Shown: positions 9,840 through 17,465 of the stretch, in pieces
How the letters are laid out: each line of letters starts with the position of its first letter
How positions within the stretch are numbered: position 1 is the first letter of the stretch
Source: Opitutia bacterium
GTDB lineage: Bacteria; Verrucomicrobiota; Verrucomicrobiia; Opitutales; Opitutaceae
Assembly (NCBI GenBank): GCA_016187925.1
Contig: JACPIS010000037.1
Coordinates: forward strand, 124,001 to 188,000
Reading direction: 5' to 3'
Length of the DNA stretch: 64,000 nt
Made by a program: the position numbers and the translations under genes
The notes under the pieces: generated by a model
Databases searched by the model: none
Told to the model about the DNA's origin: nothing
Seen by the model: the letters and a program-made list of their open reading frames with translations, nothing else

Positions 9840-10547
9840 ATGAGCTTGCCGGACGCCCTCGCGAGAACCGATAGCTATTTCAGCGCCGAATGGCGCGGAT
9901 CGCGCGCCCCTTGGGTGCGCAAGCCGACGAACATCTTTGTGACCATTTCGCGCGAAGCGGGTTCGGGCGGCTCGAGCCTGGCCCAGCTGGTGGCGAAGCA
10001 GCTGGCGGAGACGGATGGCAGCGCGGTGCCCTGGCAGGTCTACGGCGGCAACGTCGTGGACCGCATGCTGGAGGCGAACCACCTCTCGGACCGTCTGGCG
10101 CGTTTTCTGCCGGAGGATCACGTTTCCGAACTCGTCGCCTCGATCGGCGAATTGGTGGGGCTGCATCCCAGCCTCTGGGAACTCGTGCAGAAGACCAACG
10201 AGACCATGCGCGACCTCGCCAAGGGCGGCCAGGTGATCCTGGTCGGCCGCGGCGCCAACTTCGCCACCGTCGGCATCGCGGGCGGGGTGCATGTGCGGCT
10301 CATCGCTCCGCCCGAAAACCGGGCGCGTGCGTGGGCGGAGTTCAAGGGCATCCCGGAAGCCGAGGCGCTCGCGCAGATCGCCAAGGTGGATGCCGCGCGC
10401 CGCCGCTATGCCTCGCGCACTTTCAACGCGGATCAGGAGAATCCCGCGGCCTACGATCTGGTGATCAACACCGGACTGCTCCCGCTCGCCGAAGCGGCCG
10501 CCTTGGTGGCGGCCCGGGTGCGGGCCCGCCTGGCCGTCGCCGCCTAA
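9840..10547 (+). CDS. Cytidylate kinase-like family protein
   Basis: A 235-residue soluble protein of the cytidylate-kinase-like group (Cytidylate_kin2 type). The P-loop sits in VTISREAGSGGSSLAQLVAK (about residues 32-51), and a second family segment is VILVGRGANFAT (about residue 130). Related proteins resemble CMP kinase in fold, but the natural substrate is not established. The ATG at 9840 follows AAAAAGGATCC, a reasonable ribosome-binding site. An upstream in-frame ATG at 9795 is less likely. It stands alone, with about 230 bp upstream and 330 bp downstream that hold no gene. Confidence 0.75.
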   Translation: MSLPDALARTDSYFSAEWRGSRAPWVRKPTNIFVTISREAGSGGSSLAQLVAKQLAETDGSAVPWQVYGGNVVDRMLEANHLSDRLARFLPEDHVSELVASIGELVGLHPSLWELVQKTNETMRDLAKGGQVILVGRGANFATVGIAGGVHVRLIAPPENRARAWAEFKGIPEAEALAQIAKVDAARRRYASRTFNADQENPAAYDLVINTGLLPLAEAAALVAARVRARLAVAA

Positions 10548-10880
10548 CCCGGACGCTCCGGGTCCATCTCGCCGCGCCTCGGCCCAGCCGATCGGCCACC
10601 CCCGTCTTTGACCGGGCGGAGCCGCGCGGCGGGTTTCGCTTATACACAGCCGGCCCCGCTTGCTTGGCACGCAGGCTGCATTTCCATGGGCAAGGGTGAC
10701 GCTCCGGCGTTGCCCGGTGTTCTTTCGCAATTTCCCCACCTGAGGATCAGTTGGCGGTGAGTTACCCGCGTCCCCAAACGCGATTTCATCCATCGGTGTC
10801 CGTGCAAACGGCCCGGAGGATGGAGCCGGCGCCTGCACCTGCGTGCGGCCCGGATGTTCAACCAGTAAACCAACCAAAAA
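10548..10880. other. Intergenic region, only a weak hairpin
   Basis: This 333-bp gap contains a 6-bp hairpin directly at the preceding stop (ACCCGG at 10547, CCGGGT at 10558) without a T-run. The rest is GC-rich sequence with an isolated TTATAC at about 10640. I checked it against the cyclic-di-GMP and cobalamin riboswitch consensus patterns I remember and saw no match. No gene is supported. Confidence 0.3.
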
Positions 10881-11273
10881 ATGAAAACCGTCAGCAAACT
10901 GATCCTAAGCCTCGGCTTGATTGCCGCTCCGCTCGCCGCTTTGGCCGCGGAGTCCGAGAAAGCCTATCTCGAGTCGTATCGTGGTCGTCCCGATACTCCC
11001 GTGCCCGTCAAAGCCGTCATGCCTCGCGTGGACCGGGAGTACGCCGGCACCACGGTCAAGCTCACGTTCGTCGTCGACGCCAAGGGCGTGCCGCAGGACA
11101 TCTCCGTCCCCGGCGAAGTCCCGGCCTCGCTGGCGAACGAGCTCACCGACGCCCTCGCGCAGTGGAAGTTCATCCCGCTGCTCCGCGACGGCAAGCCCGT
11201 GGCCTCGAAGGTCGTTCTGCCCTTCAAGGTCGTGGACTCGTTCGAGTCGGCCTCCAAGCTCGCGGCTAACTGA
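10881..11273 (+). CDS. Secreted TonB_C-like protein
   Basis: A 130-residue protein with a signal peptide (cleavage near AALAAE) and a C-terminal TonB-like fold: the stretch VKLTFVVDAKGVPQDISVP followed by LAQWKFIPLLRDGKPV. Canonical TonB has an N-terminal anchor and a Pro-rich linker; both are absent here. It is therefore probably a periplasmic protein with the TonB C-terminal domain alone, not an energy transducer bound to ExbBD. A strong intrinsic terminator follows directly. A second protein of this kind lies at 25368-26099. Confidence 0.75.
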   Translation: MKTVSKLILSLGLIAAPLAALAAESEKAYLESYRGRPDTPVPVKAVMPRVDREYAGTTVKLTFVVDAKGVPQDISVPGEVPASLANELTDALAQWKFIPLLRDGKPVASKVVLPFKVVDSFESASKLAAN

Positions 11274-11290
11274 CCCCGTCCAAGCAAACC

Positions 11291-11338
11291 GGCCGGGCCG
11301 CTTCTGCGCAGCGATGCGCCGGGGCGGCCCGGCCTTTT
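11291..11338 (+). terminator. Rho-independent terminator
   Basis: An 11-bp perfect stem (GGCCGGGCCGC at 11291-11301 with GCGGCCCGGCC at 11324-11334) is followed by TTTTCGTTTTT. It ends the TonB_C-like gene. Confidence 0.9.
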
Positions 11339-11380
11339 CGTTTTTCGGAGAGGGAAATGGAGCGGACCGCGCGGCGGCGG

Positions 11381-12424
11381 TCACTCCTTGTCGCCGAAGG
11401 TGTAGAGGGCCACGAGGGCGGCGCCGATCGCCTGGGAGAGCTCGCCGAGCGTGGCCGGCACGACCTTGATTTTCTCGCGCTGCACCGGCCAGAGGTACGG
11501 CTCGGCCGCCGCGCGGATGCCGCTGAGGTAACGCTCGCGAAACTCCGGCGTCGTGGCCTCGGGATCGATCAGGCCACCGCCGATGACGACGAACTCCGGA
11601 TCGACCGCCATGGCCAGGTTGGCGAGGTGGAGCCCGAGGACGCGGGCTTGAAAGTCGAAGATATCCAGCGCCAGCGCGTCGCCCTTCTGGGCGAGGCCGC
11701 GCAGCGAAAGGGCCTTCTCCTTGGGCGAAAGCGGAGAGGTGGCGAGCGGGTGGTTCGGGTGCTTCTTGAGCATGACCTCGAGCAGTTGCGGCAGGCCCGA
11801 GATGGTCGTGTAGGCCTCGACGCAGCCCCAATCGCGGCCGCAGCCGCAGCTGAACGGGCGGATGTTGCCGAGCAACTGGAGCGGTGCGGGCATGTGGCCG
11901 CCCTCCATGCCGGAGAGCGTGTCACCATCGAGCGGCATGCCATGCGGGTCGACGTAGGCGACGCCCAGGCCGGAGCCGGGAGCGAACATCAGCACGCCGG
12001 CCTTGCGGCCCGCGCGCACGCGGTGGGCCTCGGCCACGCCGCCGTAGTTCCCGTCGTTGCCGACGACCAGCGGCACGGCGCGGCCCGCCGCCTCGGCGAG
12101 GGCGCGGCCGTAGTCGGCGTGGAAATTCCAGCCGGCGAAGCTCGCGGGCAGGTTGGCCGAGCGGCCGAGCACGCCGTAGGCCTCGTAGGGACCGGGGATC
12201 GCGAGACCGACGCCGCGCACCTGGCCCCAGGTGAAATTGTTCTCGGCGAGGAAGCCGTTCACGCCGTCGATCCAGCCCCGGATGACGGCCTCGCGGCCGG
12301 CCTGGGAATTGGTGGAGCTCTGGCGGAGCTTGTGCGAGATGATGGAGCCGTCGGCGCGGATGCCGCCGGTCTTGGAGGTGGTCGCACCGCTGTCGGTGCC
12401 GATGAAGATGCCGGTGTCAGACAT
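11381..12424 (-). CDS. ROK-family sugar kinase (probable glucokinase)
   Basis: A 347-residue ATP-dependent sugar kinase of the ROK family. It has the N-terminal phosphate-binding loop IGTDSGATTSKTGG, the catalytic-region VVGNDGNYGG, and the structural zinc site CGCGRDWGCVE. That site has one extra residue compared with the common CxCGxxGC spacing. No DNA-binding domain precedes the kinase fold, so it is an enzyme and not a NagC-like repressor. The ATG at 12424 gives the family start; a longer frame upstream is arginine-rich and unconserved. The sugar is uncertain: glucose fits the surrounding glycogen genes, but other hexoses or hexosamines are possible. Confidence 0.85.
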   Translation of the reverse strand: MSDTGIFIGTDSGATTSKTGGIRADGSIISHKLRQSSTNSQAGREAVIRGWIDGVNGFLAENNFTWGQVRGVGLAIPGPYEAYGVLGRSANLPASFAGWNFHADYGRALAEAAGRAVPLVVGNDGNYGGVAEAHRVRAGRKAGVLMFAPGSGLGVAYVDPHGMPLDGDTLSGMEGGHMPAPLQLLGNIRPFSCGCGRDWGCVEAYTTISGLPQLLEVMLKKHPNHPLATSPLSPKEKALSLRGLAQKGDALALDIFDFQARVLGLHLANLAMAVDPEFVVIGGGLIDPEATTPEFRERYLSGIRAAAEPYLWPVQREKIKVVPATLGELSQAIGAALVALYTFGDKE

Positions 12425-12627
12425 GGGGGATAAGAGAGTCCGCCGCGTTTTGCGGACGGTTCGCTCAGGCTGGCGGGCGCGTCCGTCAGCGCAAGGCCGC
12501 AAATCGTGTCATGCCCCGGCGCGAGCCGTGCGGGTGCCAGACCGGCTGGCGACGCGATATTCACGGAGCGGAGGATTGATGCGCTTGCCGGGTGCGGTCG
12601 GTTCTGTAGCGTCGGGTGGCTCTTCCG

Positions 12628-14046
12628 ATGCTGCTCAACCGTCACCGTGGGCTCACGAATCTGCACAACGCCGCGACGCTGCTCGTGGTGGCGGTGTTTT
12701 TCTGGCTGTACGCGGAGTTCATCATCAACTGGTTTTCCGACGTGGTGCGGCTGACGCGCGAGGCGCAGATCATGCCGTATTTTCTGAGCGTGGTGGTCGG
12801 GCTGCTGTTTGGCTGGCGGCAGGTCGTGCAGGAAGGTCCGCGTTTGACGCGGTTGGGCGGCGGCGAGGCGGCGGCGCTGGCCGGCCGGCAGGTGGCGATC
12901 GTGGCGCTGGTGGTCTTCAGCCTGATGTTCGCCACGCAGGATCGCAGCATCAGCCGTCTGTTTCTCGGCACTTTCCTGCTGTTCGCGTGGCTGGGGCTGA
13001 CGGCGCTGCACCGTGTGCTGCCGCACCGGCTGGCGGAGCTGTTCTACGGGCGCGGTCAGAAAGTGCCGACTTTGTTCGTGGGACGCACGGCGCACCTGGC
13101 CGGGGTGGAGGACTGGGTCCGGCAGCGTCATCACCTGGGAGTGCAGCCGATCGGCTACGTCACACTCGACGCCACCGGCTCGACCCCGCCGCTGGGTTCA
13201 TGGCTGGGGTCGCTGGCGGAGCTGCCGGCATTGATCGAGAAGTTTTCGGTGGGACAGGTGATCATGATGGAGCTGCCGGCGAGCGATGCGCAGACGCGCG
13301 CGGTGATCGAGGCCTGTCAGGATCGCGGCTGCCGGCTGCTGCTGCACCACGACATCGAGGAGCGGCTGGGGCACCCGGTCGTGTCGACCGAGGAGGACGG
13401 GCACCATTTCTTCACGCTGCACGAGGAGCCGCTGGAGGAGCCGATCAACCGCGCCCTGAAGCGCCTCTTCGATCTCGTGGTCTCGCTGCCGGTGGTGGTG
13501 CTCATCCTGCCGCCGCTGTGCCTCGTGGTCTGGCTCGTGCAGCGGGTGCAGTCGCCGGGCCCGCTGTTTCACATCCGGCCGCGGGCGGGCGAGCAGCGCA
13601 CGCAGTTTCGGATGCTGAAGTTTCGCACGATGCACGTGGCGCCGCCGGACGAGCGGGCCGAGGTGAAGCAGGCGCAGGCGGACGATCAGCGCATCTTCCC
13701 CTTCGCGCGCTGGCTGCGCCGGCACAGCCTGGACGAATTTCCGCAATTCTGGAACGTGTTCACCGGGCAGATGAGCATCGTGGGGCCGCGGCCGGTGATG
13801 CCGCTGCTCGACGCGGAGTTCGAGCGGCAGGCGCGCGCCTATCGCACAAAGCACCTGGTGAAACCCGGCATCACGGGGCTCGCGCAGAGCGAGGGTTTCC
13901 GCGGCGAGATCAAGACGCCGGAGCAGTTGCAGGAGCGCATCCGGCTCGACCTGCACTACATCGCGCATTGGTCGTTCTGGCTCGACGTGCAGGTGACGGC
14001 GAAGACGCTCTGGCAGGTTTTCTTCCCGCCGCCGAGCGCTTACTGA
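12628..14046 (+). CDS. Polyprenyl glycosylphosphotransferase (WbaP/WcaJ-like)
   Basis: Membrane enzyme that transfers a sugar-1-phosphate from a nucleotide sugar to undecaprenyl phosphate, starting a surface polysaccharide repeat. The N-terminal half has about four membrane helices and a nucleotide-binding-like domain. The C-terminal sugar-transferase domain (about residues 275-470) opens with RLFDLVVSLPVVVLILPP and contains MLKFRTM, the ARWLRRHSLDEFPQFWNV stretch and MSIVGPRPVMP. The ATG at 12628 is chosen; a GTG at 12616 is possible. It is divergent from the ROK kinase and converges on the GspB-like gene 20 bp away. Confidence 0.9.
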   Translation: MLLNRHRGLTNLHNAATLLVVAVFFWLYAEFIINWFSDVVRLTREAQIMPYFLSVVVGLLFGWRQVVQEGPRLTRLGGGEAAALAGRQVAIVALVVFSLMFATQDRSISRLFLGTFLLFAWLGLTALHRVLPHRLAELFYGRGQKVPTLFVGRTAHLAGVEDWVRQRHHLGVQPIGYVTLDATGSTPPLGSWLGSLAELPALIEKFSVGQVIMMELPASDAQTRAVIEACQDRGCRLLLHHDIEERLGHPVVSTEEDGHHFFTLHEEPLEEPINRALKRLFDLVVSLPVVVLILPPLCLVVWLVQRVQSPGPLFHIRPRAGEQRTQFRMLKFRTMHVAPPDERAEVKQAQADDQRIFPFARWLRRHSLDEFPQFWNVFTGQMSIVGPRPVMPLLDAEFERQARAYRTKHLVKPGITGLAQSEGFRGEIKTPEQLQERIRLDLHYIAHWSFWLDVQVTAKTLWQVFFPPPSAY

Positions 14047-14067
14047 GCGGACGCGGCGGGCCGCGGC

Positions 14068-14802
14068 TCAGAAGTTGCGCGTGTAGGTGGCGCCGCGCCC
14101 GTCTTCGAAGGTGAGCGAGTTGGTCGTGACGCCGGTGAGCCGGATGTTCAACTCGTGCTCGATGGTGTCGTTCAGACGGTAGACCCGGTCGTTCATGAGC
14201 ACCTTGCTCTCGGCACCGGCGGACCGGATACCGGCGACCTTGAGCGCCTCGATGATGGCGATCATGCGCGGGGAGGGTTTGAGTTTCTCCACCGGCTTGG
14301 GCGTCTCCTGACTCGGAATAACCGCGGGCTTGATGCTCGCCGTAGCCGGAGCGGCCACGGCAGGCGTCGTGGTTGTCGGAAGAGTGACAGCCGGAGCAGG
14401 GGATGTGGTGGCGGTCGGGGAAACAGCGGCGGGCGGAATGGCGGAAGTCGTGACGGGCGGAGTGACCGTCGCCGGGGCTTGAGCCGGAGGCGCGGTCGTG
14501 GTGGCCACGGGAGCAGGTGGTGCCTTGACGGGTTGGGCGACGCTCGGCGCGGGGTTGGCGGGCACCTCGGGTGATTTCGAGCGCAGGAGGAAAAATCCCG
14601 CGACGACGAGAGCGCAAATGAGGGCCAGTCCACCGCCGGCGAGCAGGAGCAGTTGCGAGCGGAAATCGGTCGGCTTGTCGCGCTTCACCACGCGCGGCCC
14701 GGCGCTGGCCGCGGGATCGACCGGAGGCGGAGGAGGGAGGGGCGCGCCGCCCTCCAGGCGTTGCCGCTGGGCTTTTTTGAGGGCTTCGTTGATGAGGCTC
14801 AT
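14068..14802 (-). CDS. GspB/ExeB-like secretin-assembly protein
   Basis: A 244-residue bitopic membrane protein. The N-terminus MSLINEALKKAQRQR is typical of GspB-like proteins. A membrane helix (about residues 49-72) is followed by a long Pro/Thr/Ala-rich periplasmic linker (about 75-165). A compact C-terminal domain (ISxL-type, RLTGVTTNSLTFEDGRGATY) closes the protein. In type II secretion, GspA/GspB help insert the secretin through peptidoglycan. The gene lies 8 bp downstream of an ExeA-like ATPase gene on the same strand. The matching secretin here may be the one at 39148-41253; that link is inference. Confidence 0.75.
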   Translation of the reverse strand: MSLINEALKKAQRQRLEGGAPLPPPPPVDPAASAGPRVVKRDKPTDFRSQLLLLAGGGLALICALVVAGFFLLRSKSPEVPANPAPSVAQPVKAPPAPVATTTAPPAQAPATVTPPVTTSAIPPAAVSPTATTSPAPAVTLPTTTTPAVAAPATASIKPAVIPSQETPKPVEKLKPSPRMIAIIEALKVAGIRSAGAESKVLMNDRVYRLNDTIEHELNIRLTGVTTNSLTFEDGRGATYTRNF

Positions 14803-14810
14803 GGGGGCGG

Positions 14811-15626
14811 TCAATCGAGCAAGCGGTCCATATCCTTGGCGGCGCGTCGGGCGTCCCAGTAGTTAACCTCGTCGGAGTCGCGAATAAAGGCGGAAAGCAG
14901 CGCCTTGTCGCAAAGATTGTTGATGACGCGGGGGATTCCCCGGCTGACCTTGTGGATGTGCCGGAGCGCCCAAGGGGTGAAACTCGGGCGGCCCATGCCG
15001 CCGGCGAGCGTGATGCGGTGCTGCACGTAGTGGTCGAGCTCCTCGCGGGTGAAGGTGCGCAGTTCGTAGTGGACGAGGATGCGCTGGCGGAGCTGGCGAA
15101 GCTCGTCGGCGGCGAGTTTCTCCTTCAGCTCGGGCTGGCCCATCAGGACGATTTGCAGGAGCTTCTGCTTGTCGGTTTCGAGATTGGAGAGCAGGCGGAC
15201 CTGCTCGAAGACCTCGAAGGAAAGATTCTGCGCCTCGTCGATGATGAGCACGATCTCGCGGCCGGCGGCGATGCGCGTAAGCAGGACCTCGTTGATCTGC
15301 GAAATGAGGTCGCTTTTGCCGCGGTTGATCTTGCCCTCGCCCAGCTCGGTGAGGATCGCCTTGAGCATCTGCGTCTCCGACATGCGCGGATTCAGGATGA
15401 GCGCGGTGTCGTAGTGCTGATTGTCGAGGTCGGCCAGAAACTTGCGGCAGAGCGTGGTCTTCCCGCAGCCGACTTCGCCCACGAGGACGATGAACCCCTT
15501 GCGTTCCTGCACCCCGTATTTGAGGTGCTGCAGGGCCTCCTGGTGGGTCGGACTGAGGTAGAGAAATTTCGGGTCCGGAGTGATGTGGAACGGCATCTCC
15601 GTGAAACCGTAATAGCTCTGATACAT
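14811..15626 (-). CDS. ExeA/GspA-like AAA ATPase
   Basis: A 271-residue AAA ATPase. It starts with MYQSYYGFTEMPFHITPDP, the classic ExeA opening, and has Walker A GEVGCGKTTL (about residue 50) and Walker B VLIIDEAQNL (about residue 130). A sensor-like segment, RGIPRVINNLCDKAL, is also visible. Aeromonas ExeA is about twice as long and carries a membrane helix and a peptidoglycan-binding domain after the ATPase; both are absent here. The ATG at 15626 is chosen because it restores the family N-terminus. It is divergent from the ftsB-like gene and forms an operon with the GspB-like gene. Confidence 0.85.
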   Translation of the reverse strand: MYQSYYGFTEMPFHITPDPKFLYLSPTHQEALQHLKYGVQERKGFIVLVGEVGCGKTTLCRKFLADLDNQHYDTALILNPRMSETQMLKAILTELGEGKINRGKSDLISQINEVLLTRIAAGREIVLIIDEAQNLSFEVFEQVRLLSNLETDKQKLLQIVLMGQPELKEKLAADELRQLRQRILVHYELRTFTREELDHYVQHRITLAGGMGRPSFTPWALRHIHKVSRGIPRVINNLCDKALLSAFIRDSDEVNYWDARRAAKDMDRLLD

Positions 15627-15740
15627 CGCGCCGGAGTATCCGGTCCGGAGGTGAAAACGCACGCCAAATCGGTGTCAAAATCGGCTCAAAAACTATTGCT
15701 TGGCCCCGGTCGCGCGGCATTAACCTGACGCCCTGCGAAC

Positions 15741-16034
15741 GTGAATTGGCACAAGCTCACCTCCGGTTTTTTCTTCGCGCTTTTCGGCGCAGTGGCGGTG
15801 TGGTCGGGCATCTTCTTTCTCCAGATGCACCGCGACCTCACGGCCCTGCGCGCGCAGGAAGCAGCCAACCAGCGCCGGCTCGCCGAGGCCCGGACCAAGC
15901 TGGAGACGCAGGAGAAATACCTCGACCAACTGCGGCACGACCCGGCGCTGGTCGAGTCCGTGATCCGCAAGAAGCTCGGCTACGTCCGCGCGCAGGAGGT
16001 CGTTTTCCGTTTCGAAGATAATCGCACCCCGTGA
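15741..16034 (+). CDS. FtsB/DivIC-like septum formation initiator
   Basis: A 97-residue bitopic protein with one membrane helix (about residues 8-28), a coiled coil (about 30-65, LRAQEAANQRRLAEARTKLE) and the conserved C-terminal DivIC segment ending GYVRAQEVVFRFE. Family members link divisome subcomplexes at midcell. The start is GTG at 15741, and the stop overlaps the GTG start of the next gene (GTGA), so division and sugar-nucleotide genes are translationally coupled here. Confidence 0.85.
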   Translation: MNWHKLTSGFFFALFGAVAVWSGIFFLQMHRDLTALRAQEAANQRRLAEARTKLETQEKYLDQLRHDPALVESVIRKKLGYVRAQEVVFRFEDNRTP

Positions 16035-17458
16035 CGCATCATCCGTTCATCGAAAAATTCCGCCAGGCCGGCCAGGCGCAGGTCTTCGCTTTCTGGGAAC
16101 AATTATCCGCGGCCGAGCGCGCGTCGCTCATCGCGCAGGCCGGCGAGATCGACCTCGCCGAGGTCGACCGGCTCTTCCGCTCCTTGGTGGCTAAGTCCGC
16201 CGGGCAGGCGGGCGTCTCGCTCGAAGGGCTCACCCCGCCGCCATGCGAGCGTCTGCCGGAACACGGAGGCGATGCAGCCGCATGGGCCAAGGCCCGGGCG
16301 GCGGGCGAGGCCGCGTTGCGCGGCGGACACGTCGCGGCTTTCACGGTCGCGGGCGGACAGGGGACGCGGCTTGGTTACGACGGTCCGAAGGGCACGTTCG
16401 CCGTCACGCCCGTCTCGGGGAAGTCGCTCTTCCAGGTTTTTGCCGAGAAGATCGCCGCCGCCGGCCGCCGCTACGGCCGGCCGCTGCACTGGTTCATCAT
16501 GACCAGTCATGCGAACCACGAGCAGACCGAGGGATTCTTCCGCGACCACAAATTCTTCGGCCTCGACCACGCCCGGGTGCATTTCTTCCGCCAAGGGCGC
16601 ATGCCGGCGGTCGATTTCTCGGGGAAAATTCTGCTCGAGGACAAGGCGGCCATCGCCCTCAGCCCCGACGGTCACGGCGGTTCACTCCGCGCCCTGCACC
16701 GCAGCGGGGCGCTGGACCTCATGAAGTCCGAGGGCGTGACGACGCTCAGCTATTTCCAAGTCGACAACCCGCTCGTGCGCTGCGTCGACCCGGCGTTCCT
16801 CGGTTTCCATCTGCTGCGGCAGTCCGAGATGTCGAGCAAGATGGTGCCGAAGGCCTACCCCGAGGAGAAGGTCGGGCTGTTCTGCCAGCGCGGCGATGCT
16901 CTCGTCGTCGTCGAATACAGCGACATGCCGATGGCGATGCAGCGCGAGACCAATGCCGACGGCTCGCTGCGCTACGGCGCGGGCAACATCGCCATCCACG
17001 TCCTCGACCGGGAATTCGCCCGGCGCCTGGCCGCCGGTGGCGAAGGCGTGGCGCTGCCTTTTCACCGGGCCGACAAAAAGATCGCGACGATCGATGCCGC
17101 GGGCCGCGCCGTTCGGCCGGACCAGCCCAATGGCGTGAAGTTCGAGCTCTTCGTCTTCGACGCGCTCCCGTTCGCCCGTAACCCCGTGCTCATCGAGACA
17201 GCGCGGGCCGACGACTTCAGTCCGGTGAAGAACGCCGAGGGCGTCGACTCACCCAAGACCTCGCGCGAGGACCAGCTCCGGCAGTTCGCGCGCTGGTTCA
17301 AGGCCGCCGGCGCCAGCCTGCCGGTCGATGCGAGCGGGCTGCCTGCGCTCGCGCTGGAGGTCTCGCCGCTGTTCGGCTACGACACAGAAACTTTTGTCGA
17401 ATCCTGGCGCAAGCTCGCCCCGCCGCCGCAACCGCGCGACGGTCTCTACCTTGAATAA
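16031..17458 (+). CDS. UDPGP-family nucleotidyltransferase (UDP-sugar pyrophosphorylase)
   Basis: A 475-residue eukaryotic-type UDP-sugar pyrophosphorylase, nearer to UAP1/UDP-GlcNAc pyrophosphorylases than to GalU. It has the nucleotide-binding signature VAGGQGTRLGYDGPKGTF (about residue 108), the catalytic region GRMPAVDFSGKILLEDK, and the sugar-binding stretch YFQVDNPLVRCVDP. It makes UDP-GlcNAc or UDP-glucose from the sugar-1-phosphate and UTP; the exact sugar cannot be fixed by eye. The GTG start overlaps the ftsB-like stop, and a phosphohexomutase gene follows 7 bp later, giving a plausible sugar-6-P to UDP-sugar route. Confidence 0.88.
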   Translation: MTHHPFIEKFRQAGQAQVFAFWEQLSAAERASLIAQAGEIDLAEVDRLFRSLVAKSAGQAGVSLEGLTPPPCERLPEHGGDAAAWAKARAAGEAALRGGHVAAFTVAGGQGTRLGYDGPKGTFAVTPVSGKSLFQVFAEKIAAAGRRYGRPLHWFIMTSHANHEQTEGFFRDHKFFGLDHARVHFFRQGRMPAVDFSGKILLEDKAAIALSPDGHGGSLRALHRSGALDLMKSEGVTTLSYFQVDNPLVRCVDPAFLGFHLLRQSEMSSKMVPKAYPEEKVGLFCQRGDALVVVEYSDMPMAMQRETNADGSLRYGAGNIAIHVLDREFARRLAAGGEGVALPFHRADKKIATIDAAGRAVRPDQPNGVKFELFVFDALPFARNPVLIETARADDFSPVKNAEGVDSPKTSREDQLRQFARWFKAAGASLPVDASGLPALALEVSPLFGYDTETFVESWRKLAPPPQPRDGLYLE

Positions 17459-17465
17459 TTCCCCC

